IMG/VR virus record: IMGVR_UViG_3300044957_000341
Span: 1-56,415 of that record
Direction: 5' to 3' (one strand)
From: a virus
Length of the DNA: 56,415 nucleotides
The position numbers were made by a program, and so were the translations under genes. The notes below the pieces were generated by a model that saw only the letters and a list, made by a program, of their open reading frames with translations, was not told where the DNA came from and made no database searches. Positions 25,933 to 35,300 of this stretch are shown piece after piece. Numbering within the stretch: the first letter of the stretch is position 1; every line of letters starts with the position of its first letter.

Positions 25933-27324
25933 ATGGCGACTAGTAAAAATTTCGAGTATTTAGGGAACACATTTCAGTTACAACTTTTAAATCGAATTGT
26001 AGTAGATAAAGACTTTTCACACTCTATAATCGACGTTATTGAAAATGATTATTTTGAAAACAAATACTTTAAAATCATTATTCAAATGATAAGAGAGTAT
26101 TATCAAAAATACGATCATATACCATCGTTTGAAACACTTGAACAAATCACTAAATCTGAATTACAACAAGGCACCGCGTCAAAGATTGTTTTGGATATGA
26201 TTAAAAAAATTAAAGACGCGCCTATTGATGGAGTTAGTTTCGTTCAAGAAAAGGCCTTAAAATTCTGTAAACAACAAGAACTTCAAAAGGTTATGGGAAA
26301 AGCGCAAAAAATCATTGACGGGGGTGAATTTGAAAACTATGACACCCTTGAAGAAATGGTAAAGACGGCCCTTCAGGTCGGATCAAAAGATACATCAATG
26401 TTGGATGTATTTTCAAACCTTCACCAAGTACTTGAAGAGGACTACAGACACCCAATTCCGATGGGTATTTCAGGAATCGACAGATTGTTAAAAGGTGGTT
26501 TGGCAAAAGGAGAAATTGGAGTTATCTTAGCTCCTACGGGTGTTGGTAAATCAACCATACTAACAAAAATATCAAACCACGCATTTAATCTCGGTTTTAA
26601 TGTTATTCAGATATTTTTTGAGGACAACCCAAAGGTGATTCAAAGAAAACACTTTACCCTATGGACTAAAATTCATCCTGACGATTTATCAGGTAAAAAA
26701 GATGAGGTTATGAGTAAAGTTAAACAGATTGAAGTGTCGATGTCAAATAAGTTGATTTTGAAAAAACTTCCGTCTGATACAATGACTATGTTACAAATAA
26801 AAAATCAAATTAGAAAAATTGTTTCTGACGGAATTAAGATTGATATGGTAGTTTTAGATTATATTGATTGTATAGTTCCTGACAAAAATCTTGGTGACGA
26901 ATGGAAAAGTGAAGGGTCTGTGATGAGAGCTTTTGAAGCGATGTGTCACGAGATGAACATAGTTGGTTGGACCGCAACTCAAGGCAACCGATCATCAATT
27001 TCATCTGAAGTTGTGACCACGGATCAAATGGGGGGATCAATTAAAAAGGCACAAGTCGGACACGTTATTATATCGCTAGCTAAAACATTACAACAGAAAG
27101 AATTAAAGTTGGCAACAATAGCAATAACCAAGTCTCGTATTGGAGACGATGGGGTTGTGTTCGAGAATTGTAAGTTTGATAATGCTATGATTGAAATTGA
27201 TACTGAAAGCTCGATGACTTTCTTAGGTCTTGAGGAACAAAAAGAAGAAAGACAAAGACAAAGAGTTAGAGAACTTCTTGAAAAAAGAAAACAAAAAAAC
27301 TCTCAAGATCAAACAAATAATTAA
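25933..27324 (+). CDS. Replicative DNA helicase (T4 gp41/DnaB family)
   Basis: Hexameric helicase that unwinds DNA ahead of the phage polymerase and works with a primase. The N-terminal DnaB-type helical domain spans about residues 1-150, a linker follows, and the RecA-like motor begins with Walker A APTGVGKST at 200-208 (K206). Walker B is seen as MVVLDYIDC. A DnaB-like arginine-finger/GSIKKAQ region follows (MGGSIKKAQVGHVI, TKSRIGDDG). 463 aa, close to T4 gp41 (475). The very basic/Gln C-terminus (EERQRQRVRELLEKRKQKN) may hold a coiled coil. Located between the unknown 149-aa gene and the ribonucleotide reductase. Confidence 0.92.
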   Translation: MATSKNFEYLGNTFQLQLLNRIVVDKDFSHSIIDVIENDYFENKYFKIIIQMIREYYQKYDHIPSFETLEQITKSELQQGTASKIVLDMIKKIKDAPIDGVSFVQEKALKFCKQQELQKVMGKAQKIIDGGEFENYDTLEEMVKTALQVGSKDTSMLDVFSNLHQVLEEDYRHPIPMGISGIDRLLKGGLAKGEIGVILAPTGVGKSTILTKISNHAFNLGFNVIQIFFEDNPKVIQRKHFTLWTKIHPDDLSGKKDEVMSKVKQIEVSMSNKLILKKLPSDTMTMLQIKNQIRKIVSDGIKIDMVVLDYIDCIVPDKNLGDEWKSEGSVMRAFEAMCHEMNIVGWTATQGNRSSISSEVVTTDQMGGSIKKAQVGHVIISLAKTLQQKELKLATIAITKSRIGDDGVVFENCKFDNAMIEIDTESSMTFLGLEEQKEERQRQRVRELLEKRKQKNSQDQTNN

Positions 27325-27343
27325 AAGTTAAATTAAAACAAAA

Positions 27344-29203
27344 ATGAACATTTCGCAAAGAATATTAAGTGATATTACGGTTTACATGAAATATGCTAAG
27401 TTTCTTCCCGAAAAAAACAGACGGGAGACGTGGGAAGAATTGGTGACAAGAAACAAAAAAATGCATCAAAAGAAGTACCCACAAATCAAAAACGAGATTG
27501 AAGAAGTTTATAAAATGGTATATGATAAAAAAATCCTACCATCTATGAGATCATTACAATTTGGTGGAAAACCAATCGAGATTTCACCAAACAGAGTTTA
27601 CAACTGTGCTTACATGCCAATCGATCACCCTGACTCGTTTTCAGAAACAATGTTCTTGTTGTTAGGAGGAACCGGAGTTGGGTTTTCAGTTCAAAAACAT
27701 CACGTAGAAAAACTTCCTGAAATTAAAAAACCTAATTCAAGTAGAACAAGAAGATACTTGATTGGTGATAGTATCGAAGGATGGTCCGACGCCATTAAAG
27801 TTTTAATCGAATCATACTTAGGTGTTAAATCATCAACTCCAGTATTTGATTTTTCTGATATTCGTCAAAAAGGAGCGTTGTTGGTCACTTCAGGTGGAAA
27901 AGCGCCAGGACCACAACCATTGAAAGATTGTATTCATAACATCACAAAAGTATTTGAAAACAAAGTTGACGGTGAAAAACTTTCACCTATTGAAACCCAT
28001 GATATCGTTTGTCATATTGCAGATGCAGTATTGGCAGGTGGTATTCGTAGAGCGGCTTTAATTTCATTATTTTCTGCAGATGATGATGAAATGATCTCTT
28101 GTAAATCTGGAAGTTGGTGGGAACAAAATCCACAAAGAGGTAGAGCTAACAACTCAGCGGTACTACTTCGTCACAAAGTAACCAAAGAATACTTTATAAA
28201 TCTTTGGAAAAGAATTGAGTTGTCAGGAGCAGGAGAACCTGGAATATATTTGTCAAACGACAAAGATTGGGGAACAAACCCATGTTGTGAGATCGGTCTT
28301 CGACCTTATCAGTTCTGTAACTTATGTGAGGTAAATGCCTCTGATATCGAATCTCAAGAAGATTTTGAAAAAAGAGTCAGAGGGGCAGCATTTATTGGAA
28401 CACTTCAAGCGGGGTACACTGACTTTCATTACCTTCGTGATGTTTGGAAAAGAACCACCGAAAAAGACGCTCTTATTGGGGTTGGTATGACAGGTATTGG
28501 TTCAGGTGTTGTTTTAAGTTATGACATAAAAGCCGCAGCAATCACAGTAAAAGAAGAGAATGAAAGAGTGGCAAACCTTATTGGAATTAACAAGGCCGCA
28601 AGAACAACAACTGTTAAACCGTCAGGAACATCATCTTTGGTTTTGGGCACATCTTCAGGTATTCACGCTTGGCATAATGATTTCTATTTAAGAAGAATTC
28701 GTGTAGGTAAAAACGAAGCAATTTATTCTTACTTAGCAATTAATCACCCTGAGTTGGTGGAAGATGAATTTTTTAGACCTCACGATACTGCGGTAATTAC
28801 AATTCCACAAAAATCTCCTGAAGGTTCTATTCTTCGTCATGAATCAGTATCCCAAATGTTGGAGCGTGTTAAGAAAGTATCTCAAGAGTGGATTAAATTT
28901 GGACACAGAGGAGGACAAAATTCACACAACGTATCAGCGACAGTTTCAATCAAAGAAGATGAGTGGGACTTGGTGGGTGATTGGATGTGGAACAATAGAA
29001 AATTTTATAATGGACTTTCAGTTCTTCCTTATAATGGTGGAACATACACTCAAGCACCTTTTGAAGATTGTACAGAAGAAGATTTTAATCGTTTGATTAA
29101 AACTTTAACTGATGTTGATTTAACAAAAGTAATTGAGTTACAAGATAATACCAACTTAAGTGGTGAATTGGCTTGTGCAAACGGATCTTGCGAAATTACT
29201 TAA
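27344..29203 (+). CDS. nrdJ: Adenosylcobalamin-dependent (class II) ribonucleotide reductase
   Basis: Reduces ribonucleotides to deoxyribonucleotides, using vitamin B12 and no separate small subunit. Catalytic residues align by spacing with the Lactobacillus leichmannii triphosphate reductase: C88 (NCAYM) with C119, C314 and E316 (NPCCEI) with C408/E410, C325 (FCNLCEV) with C419, and the C-terminal pair C611/C616 (CANGSC) with C731/C736. Also seen are GGTGVGFSVQ, AGGIRRAAL and QAPFEDC. At 619 aa it is about 120 residues shorter than that enzyme, compatible with loss of the effector-binding insertion, though the missing part was not located exactly. Depends on host cobalamin. Ends the replication island before a terminator. 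Confidence 0.93.
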   Translation: MNISQRILSDITVYMKYAKFLPEKNRRETWEELVTRNKKMHQKKYPQIKNEIEEVYKMVYDKKILPSMRSLQFGGKPIEISPNRVYNCAYMPIDHPDSFSETMFLLLGGTGVGFSVQKHHVEKLPEIKKPNSSRTRRYLIGDSIEGWSDAIKVLIESYLGVKSSTPVFDFSDIRQKGALLVTSGGKAPGPQPLKDCIHNITKVFENKVDGEKLSPIETHDIVCHIADAVLAGGIRRAALISLFSADDDEMISCKSGSWWEQNPQRGRANNSAVLLRHKVTKEYFINLWKRIELSGAGEPGIYLSNDKDWGTNPCCEIGLRPYQFCNLCEVNASDIESQEDFEKRVRGAAFIGTLQAGYTDFHYLRDVWKRTTEKDALIGVGMTGIGSGVVLSYDIKAAAITVKEENERVANLIGINKAARTTTVKPSGTSSLVLGTSSGIHAWHNDFYLRRIRVGKNEAIYSYLAINHPELVEDEFFRPHDTAVITIPQKSPEGSILRHESVSQMLERVKKVSQEWIKFGHRGGQNSHNVSATVSIKEDEWDLVGDWMWNNRKFYNGLSVLPYNGGTYTQAPFEDCTEEDFNRLIKTLTDVDLTKVIELQDNTNLSGELACANGSCEIT

Positions 29204-29207
29204 TGTT

Positions 29208-29248
29208 AAAAAAGTAAGGAATTTTTTATAAGTTCCTTACTTTTTTTA
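29208..29248 (+). terminator. Strong terminator after the ribonucleotide reductase gene
   Basis: Eleven-pair stem AAAGTAAGGAA/TTCCTTACTTT, with an 11-base loop and a T run. It closes the replication island. Confidence 0.88.
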
Positions 29249-29258
29249 TTTTACAATA

Positions 29259-29267
29259 TATTTATAA
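29259..29267 (+). promoter_or_regulatory. TATTTATAA motif, candidate promoter at the start of tail block B
   Basis: Ends 10 nt before the ATG at 29278, directly after a strong terminator, so some new transcription start is needed here. Confidence 0.55.
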
Positions 29268-29277
29268 AAAAAATATA

Positions 29278-29910
29278 ATGAAAAAAATTATAAGATTAAC
29301 TGAAAATGACTTAAGTCGTATTGTAAAACGAATTATTAAAGAAGAAAAAACTCAAAACAAAATTGCCGCCAAAGTGGATGATGTTTTAGAAAAACCGGAA
29401 GTTCAAGATAAAATTGAAGATATTTACAAAAATTTTGATAAAAGAGATAAAGTGAAGTTAAAAAATGTTTTAGATGATTTAGGAATAAATGAATATTCTT
29501 CGGCGAAAGAAGTACACACTGCAATAGAAAAGAAAATCGAAGATAAAATTGGTGGTGAAATTGGCGAAAACGAAAGCCCAAGAAATAAGGCGTCAAAAAT
29601 ATTACATGGTATAGGAGCCGCTAATATTTCGGCTTGGGGTGGTGTACCGGCAGCAATTGCGATTGGAGGTCTTTTATCTACTACTGTTGGAGCTCCTTTC
29701 GTTGCTGGTCTTGCTGTAAGTTGGGGGGCAACGGCATTATTAATGGGTATTGCTAAATTACTTAAAGAAGACCCATCAATTGAACAATCCGAAACCGCAT
29801 CAGGTGAAAAAATATATCATAAAAAAATGAAAGGCGACGATTTACCCCAAGGACACAAAAGGACTATGGATGAAAACTACAGACGAAGACAATATAAAAG
29901 AAGATACTAA
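29278..29910 (+). CDS. Possible internal virion protein with hydrophobic hairpin
   Basis: 210 aa. The N-terminus (KKIIRLTENDLSRIVKRIIK, then EE) is an amphipathic basic helix containing IKE at 20-22, compatible with a T4-type prohead protease site. Residues 25-100 are charged and helical. Two Gly/Ala-rich hydrophobic segments, about 118-134 and 138-161, are long enough to be membrane helices. The C-terminus is basic (RTMDENYRRRQYKRRY). The combination suggests a protein packaged in the capsid and ejected to act at or in the host membrane, but this is inference. It forms its own transcription unit, with a terminator on each side. Confidence 0.6.
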   Translation: MKKIIRLTENDLSRIVKRIIKEEKTQNKIAAKVDDVLEKPEVQDKIEDIYKNFDKRDKVKLKNVLDDLGINEYSSAKEVHTAIEKKIEDKIGGEIGENESPRNKASKILHGIGAANISAWGGVPAAIAIGGLLSTTVGAPFVAGLAVSWGATALLMGIAKLLKEDPSIEQSETASGEKIYHKKMKGDDLPQGHKRTMDENYRRRQYKRRY

Positions 29911-29915
29911 AAATT

Positions 29916-29942
29916 AACCCTCCGCAACGGAGGGTTTTTTAT
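29916..29942 (+). terminator. Strong terminator after the internal-protein-like gene
   Basis: AACCCTCCG/CGGAGGGTT with a three-base CAA loop and a T run. One of the most stable hairpins in the window. Confidence 0.92.
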
Positions 29943-29965
29943 TTATATAAAAATTCAGGATACTA

Positions 29966-29973
29966 TATTTATA
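29966..29973 (+). promoter_or_regulatory. TATTTATA motif before the gp25-like gene
   Basis: Six nt before the ATG at 29980. It follows a terminator, as expected for a promoter. An out-of-frame ATG at 29975 is not used. Confidence 0.45.
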
Positions 29974-29979
29974 TATGAT

Positions 29980-30438
29980 ATGTCTACAGGTATTTCATAT
30001 GGTATAACATTTCCTTTCAGAGATTCATTTGTTGGTAGATACTTAGATGTTTCTAGCACAAATGAAGAAGAAATTAGAAATTCTTTAATTCATTTGATCT
30101 TAACTAAGAAGGGTACTAGATATTATTTACCTGATTTTGGGACAAGACTCTATGAGTATATTTTTGAACCATTAGATGGACCAACATTTTCTGATATTGA
30201 GGCCGATATTAGAGAATCAATCGGAACATATATGCCAAATTTATTGGTTACAAGTGTTACGATAGAACCGGCATCGGCGGGGTTGGAAGATAAAGGGTAT
30301 ACCGTAAATGAATTTAAACAAAGAGAATTTAAAGTACCTAACATATCACAATTAGAACACACCGCAAAAATTAAAATAGATTATAGAGTAACAAATCAGG
30401 CGTTTGAAAGTAGTGATTTTGTTATTATCAATATTTAA
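29980..30438 (+). CDS. Baseplate wedge protein (T4 gp25 / P2 gpW family)
   Basis: A small wedge protein that links baseplate and sheath and helps start sheath polymerisation. 152 aa; T4 gp25 is 132 aa. The family pattern is clear: NEEEIRNSLIHLILTKKGTR followed by YLPDFGTRLYEYIFEPLD, then a helix (FSDIEADIRESI) and the strand VTSVTIEPA. The gene starts tail block B and is followed at 6 nt by the gp6-like gene, the same order as in many myoviruses (gpW/gp25 then gpJ/gp6). Confidence 0.93.
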   Translation: MSTGISYGITFPFRDSFVGRYLDVSSTNEEEIRNSLIHLILTKKGTRYYLPDFGTRLYEYIFEPLDGPTFSDIEADIRESIGTYMPNLLVTSVTIEPASAGLEDKGYTVNEFKQREFKVPNISQLEHTAKIKIDYRVTNQAFESSDFVIINI

Positions 30439-30444
30439 TGATAT

Positions 30445-32286
30445 ATGGCAGAAAAAAAGATTTCCTATACGACAAGAGATTTTCAAGGGATAAGAACCGA
30501 ATTGATAAATTTCACAAGAACTTATTATCCTGAGTTAGTTCGAAATTTTAATGATGCTGGAATTTTTTCTGTACTATTAGATCTTAACGCCGCGGTAACT
30601 GATAACCTACAATTTCAAATTGATAGAAGTATACAAGAAACCGTATTACAATTTGCACAACAAAGATCATCAATATATAACATAGCGAGAACATATGGTC
30701 TAAAAGTACCTGGTCAAAGACCATCGGTTGCTTTAGTCGATTTTTCAATTACGGTTCCTGCTTTTGGAGATAGAGAAGATTTAAGATATTGTGGTATATT
30801 AAGAAGAGGTTCTCAAGTGAATGGTGCGGGACAACCATTCGAAACCGTATATGATATTGATTTTGCATCGCCAATTAACGCTGAAGGAACCCCAAATCGA
30901 TTAAAAATCCCAAACTTTGATTCTAATGGTAATTTAATAAACTACACTATCACTAAAAGAGAAGTTGTTGTTAATGGAATTACAAAGGTATTTAAAAGAG
31001 TTATAACACCTAATGATGTTGTACCATATTTCCCATTGTTTTTACCTGAAAAAAATGTTTTAGGTATAACAAGTGTTTTATTAAAAGACGGAACACAATA
31101 TAGTACAATACCACAACCACAAGATTTTATAACACTTGAACCAGATAGATGGTACGAAGTAAAAGCGTTGGTTGAAGATAGAGTTTTTGTTGAAGATCCA
31201 ACTAAACCATCCGATCAACCTGGTATAAAAGTTGGAAGATACATATCAACATCTCAAAAATTTATTTCGGAATATACACCTGAAGGTTTTTGTAAATTAA
31301 CATTTGGTGGTGGTAATATTTCTGCAGAACAACAATTACGAGATTTCGCCAGAGATGGTAAAGGGTTTGATCTTGCAAGGTATTCTAATAATTTAGGATT
31401 AGGAAGTACATTAAAATCTAATAGCACTTTGTTTATCCAATATAGAATAGGTGGAGGTACTGGAAGTAATTTAGGTATTGATACTATCAATCAGATTGGT
31501 ACGGTTTCTTTCTCTGTAAATGGGCCGTCCGCTAGTGTAAATAGAAGTGTTATTAATAGTCTTAGATGTAATAATGTAACTGCCGCAATCGGAGGTGCGA
31601 ATGCACCAACAACCGAAGATGTTAGACAAATGGTTTCATTTAACTTTGCCGCACAAAACAGAGCGGTGACCGTAAATGATTATGACTCAATACTTAGAAC
31701 AATGCCATCTATTTATGGAGCGCCTGCAAAAGTTTCGATAACCGAAGAGAATAATAAAATAAAAATTAAGATGTTGTCTTATGACACTAGTGGTAATTTA
31801 ACTGATGTAATATCAAACACTTTAAAACAAAATGTTGCAAATTATTTATCAAACTATAGAATGATAAATGACTATATTTCTATTGAAAGTGCTCAACCAA
31901 TAGATTTAGCCGTTGAGTGTGATGTTGTGTTGGATAGCTCAACAACATCAGGCGCGGTAGTTGCAAAAGTAATTGAAATCATTTCTGACTATTTTAATCC
32001 ACTTACAAGACAACTAGGTCAAAACGTTGTTGTTTCTGAATTAAAAAGATTAATCCAAAGTCAAAATGGGGTTATCAGTATTTCAGATATGAAATTTTTT
32101 AACTTAGTTGGAGGTCAATATTCGTCATTTGAAACATCACAAACATATTCGGACCCTTTAACTCGTGAGATACAATTATTTGCTGATACAATATTTGCAG
32201 AACCTTCGCAAATCTATCAAATTAGATTCCCAAATAAAGACATTACGGTTAGAGTCCTTAACTTAAAAACCGTTAGTTTTTCATAG
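30445..32286 (+). CDS. Baseplate wedge protein (T4 gp6 / baseplate J family)
   Basis: Core wedge component that dimerises around the baseplate. 613 aa against 660 in T4. The N-terminus (YTTRDFQGIRTELINF) and the segment NDAGIFSVLLDLNAA with LQFQIDRSIQET are typical of gp6-like proteins. The middle and C-terminal parts carry the J-like features (GGGTGSNLGIDTINQIG, then NRAVTVNDYDSILRTM and VVSELKRLIQSQNGV). Next to gp25, its partner in the wedge. Ends with TAG followed at once by TAA. Confidence 0.92.
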   Translation: MAEKKISYTTRDFQGIRTELINFTRTYYPELVRNFNDAGIFSVLLDLNAAVTDNLQFQIDRSIQETVLQFAQQRSSIYNIARTYGLKVPGQRPSVALVDFSITVPAFGDREDLRYCGILRRGSQVNGAGQPFETVYDIDFASPINAEGTPNRLKIPNFDSNGNLINYTITKREVVVNGITKVFKRVITPNDVVPYFPLFLPEKNVLGITSVLLKDGTQYSTIPQPQDFITLEPDRWYEVKALVEDRVFVEDPTKPSDQPGIKVGRYISTSQKFISEYTPEGFCKLTFGGGNISAEQQLRDFARDGKGFDLARYSNNLGLGSTLKSNSTLFIQYRIGGGTGSNLGIDTINQIGTVSFSVNGPSASVNRSVINSLRCNNVTAAIGGANAPTTEDVRQMVSFNFAAQNRAVTVNDYDSILRTMPSIYGAPAKVSITEENNKIKIKMLSYDTSGNLTDVISNTLKQNVANYLSNYRMINDYISIESAQPIDLAVECDVVLDSSTTSGAVVAKVIEIISDYFNPLTRQLGQNVVVSELKRLIQSQNGVISISDMKFFNLVGGQYSSFETSQTYSDPLTREIQLFADTIFAEPSQIYQIRFPNKDITVRVLNLKTVSFS

Positions 32287-32335
32287 TAATTTATTTTTTG
32301 ACTTTGAGACCTATTTTTGAAAATAGGAAATAAAC

Positions 32336-32343
32336 TATTTATC
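32336..32343 (+). promoter_or_regulatory. TATTTATC motif before the 1921-aa gene
   Basis: Seventeen nt before the ATG at 32361. A small A/T hairpin (CCTATTTT/AAAATAGG, 32310-32327) without a T run lies just upstream and may act in processing. Confidence 0.4.
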
Positions 32344-32360
32344 AAAAAAGTAAAAAATTA

Positions 32361-35300
32361 ATGCCTAAGTCATATAGAATAAGAACACAAGTCGGTGTTG
32401 ATAAATATATTAACGTAGAGTTAGACCAAGATTTTGAGTTCTTAGAGATACTTTCTTTAAAGTTATTATCCGAGGATGTGTACACTCGGTTTTGTTCAGA
32501 CTATGGAGTTATAGTAGGGAGAGTTTTAGTTAATAATGGATTTGGAATACCAAACGCCAGAGTTTCTGTTTTCATACCATTAGAAGCTGAAGACCAATTA
32601 AATCCTATTATTGCTGAATTATACCCATACCAAAACTTATCCGATAGAAATGAGGAAGGTTATAGATATAACCTTTTACCAAAAGATCCTTCATATATCG
32701 GACATCAAGCCACAGGAACTTTTCCAACAAGAGCCGATGCCTTGATGGATCAATCCTATATTGAAGTGTATGACAAATACTACAGATTTTCAGTTAAAAC
32801 CAACGAAAGTGGTGATTTCATGATTTTTGGAGTTCCTTTGGGTGATCAAACCGTGGTTATGGATGTTGATTTATCAGATATAGGTTGTTTTTCACTTTCA
32901 CCGCAAGATTTAATACAACAAGGTGTTGCTACTGAAGACCAAGTCGATGGAGCTAGTTTTAAAACATCTACAAATTTAGATTCATTACCACAAATAGTTA
33001 ATTTGAATTTTGACGTTGATGTAAGACCTCTTTGGGGTGATACCGATATTTGTCAAATTGGGATTACTAGAGTTGATTTTGATTTAACAAAATTGGCGAA
33101 TATTAAAATAGAACCTACTTCAGTATTCATGGGGTCTATAATATCAACAACAAATGATGACGCTCTTAGAATAAGTTGTAAACCAAAAAACAACACAGGA
33201 AATCTTTGTGAATTAATTGCGGGTGAAGGTCAAATAATGGCGATTAGACAAACAATTAATACAGATTCAGATGGTTACCCAATATTAGAGCAATATAATT
33301 TAGAAAATAACGGAAAAGTTATAGATGGAGATGGTTCTTTTTTGGTTAACCTACCGATGAATTTGGACTATGTTATCACCGATGAATTTGGACAACAAAT
33401 ATTATCTCAGGACCCAACAAAAGGAATACCAACGAAGGGTAAATACAGATTTAAATTCAAGTGGGTTAATAAAGAACAAAATTTAACAATATCCGACATT
33501 CAATCTAACTTAGAAAATCTTAAAAAAGAAGTCGGAATAAAAAATCAAGACTATAGTGGTAACTTCCAAAGAGCACATTTTTTAGTTCCTAATATAAAAG
33601 AATACGGATGGTCAACATATGATAAAGATCCATTACAAATTAAAAAACCAACAACATTTAACTACCAAATTTCGGCCAATAACAACATAGGGCCAACTCA
33701 GATTATTGGACCTGTAGGTCTTCAGTTTGTTAGCGCACCAAACACATCGTCATTTATTATTTATATAAATGGTCAACAATACTTTGGTGACACAAACCAA
33801 ATCACAATACCGGCTCTTTCATCGTTTTATATTGATGGTATTGCTTTGAATACAAACCAACCACAAAATTTCACTTTTACAGAATATCCTATTGAGTTAT
33901 ATGATGTTTATAGATCTTACGCGTTTTCTTTAGATTGGAATGATTATGGGAATACTCAAATGATACAAGAAGCAATTAATTGTGAGGATAGGTTTTATGA
34001 GTTCAATTATAACAAAGTATACACTACAGCACTTTTTCTTGACAGATATAAAAATGGTATTGGTAGAGCGAAACATTTGGGGATTAAAGAAATAGATGAT
34101 AGAACATGTGCCTCAACAAATAATACTTTTCCTGTAAATGATATTATAAGAAATTTTGACCCAATATTTTTTGTTTTTAATATATTCACAAATATTTTAA
34201 TATTTCCGTTACTAACTTTATTATATGTAACACATTTTGTTGCTTTTATTTGGCCAATTCTAAAGTGGGTTTTATTGTTTTTAAGTATTAAATTCATTAA
34301 GGATAGTTATCAGGATGCGGCGGTTGCAATTGATACCGCGGCTGAAGCGGTAAACGATGCTTTAAGTTTAATATCCTTCACGGCGGCTGGTCCTGTTATT
34401 GACCCAGGTTTAACACCTGAACTGATAAAAGACACTTTAGCTGCAATCAGAGACGCTGCTTACGCGATTTTAACATTTGCATCATCAATAGTTTATCTCG
34501 CCTTCATTACAAACGCTATATTTGATTTTAAAAATGGAACTTGGAGAAGACTTAACATACCTAGATTAGGATTTCCAATGATAACTTACAACGATTGTAC
34601 AACATGTGAATGTGAGTGTAACACCGCAGAGTTGGATGACGATGTAACACCTCAATCAATACAAGACGAAATAGATTCACAAATTGCTGAGTCTGGAGCG
34701 GGATCAAATCTTCAGTTGGCAACACCAAAAAGTTTTTTAGCACCTGTAAATTCACCAGGATCTTATGAAATATCACACCCAAATTTAAATCAAAATCCAA
34801 TAGATTCTAATAATCCTGACGATGGAAATTTTTCATGTGGAGGATTATTTAACGACTTTCAATCTTTCTCATATACACTACAACAACAAGATATTGACGT
34901 TGACTTAGTTGTAAGAGCTAATTTTGATTTTTTAAGAATATTTTCAGGTTATGATATTTTAAGCTCAACTGATCCTATTAAATTAACCGCGAATGAAAAA
35001 TATTTACTACACGCCCCACAACCATTTTTATGGGCAGCTAAAAAATTCAATGGTTTAAATCAAAGATGGTTTGCAATTCCAACATCAGTTACATACCCCC
35101 AAAAACTAAACGAATTTAACACTAGAGATAAATATTTTACTAACTCAGGTACAGGTGTTGGGCCAAATAGAGTTAAAGTTAAGGTTAATAATTCACCAAA
35201 TGATTTTTACGATCAAGTATTGGTGGTATTGGCAAACCCTGGAACAACTAATTCCTTAGGTATAGGAGAATTCTTTTCATTCCAAGATCCAAACCTTTCA

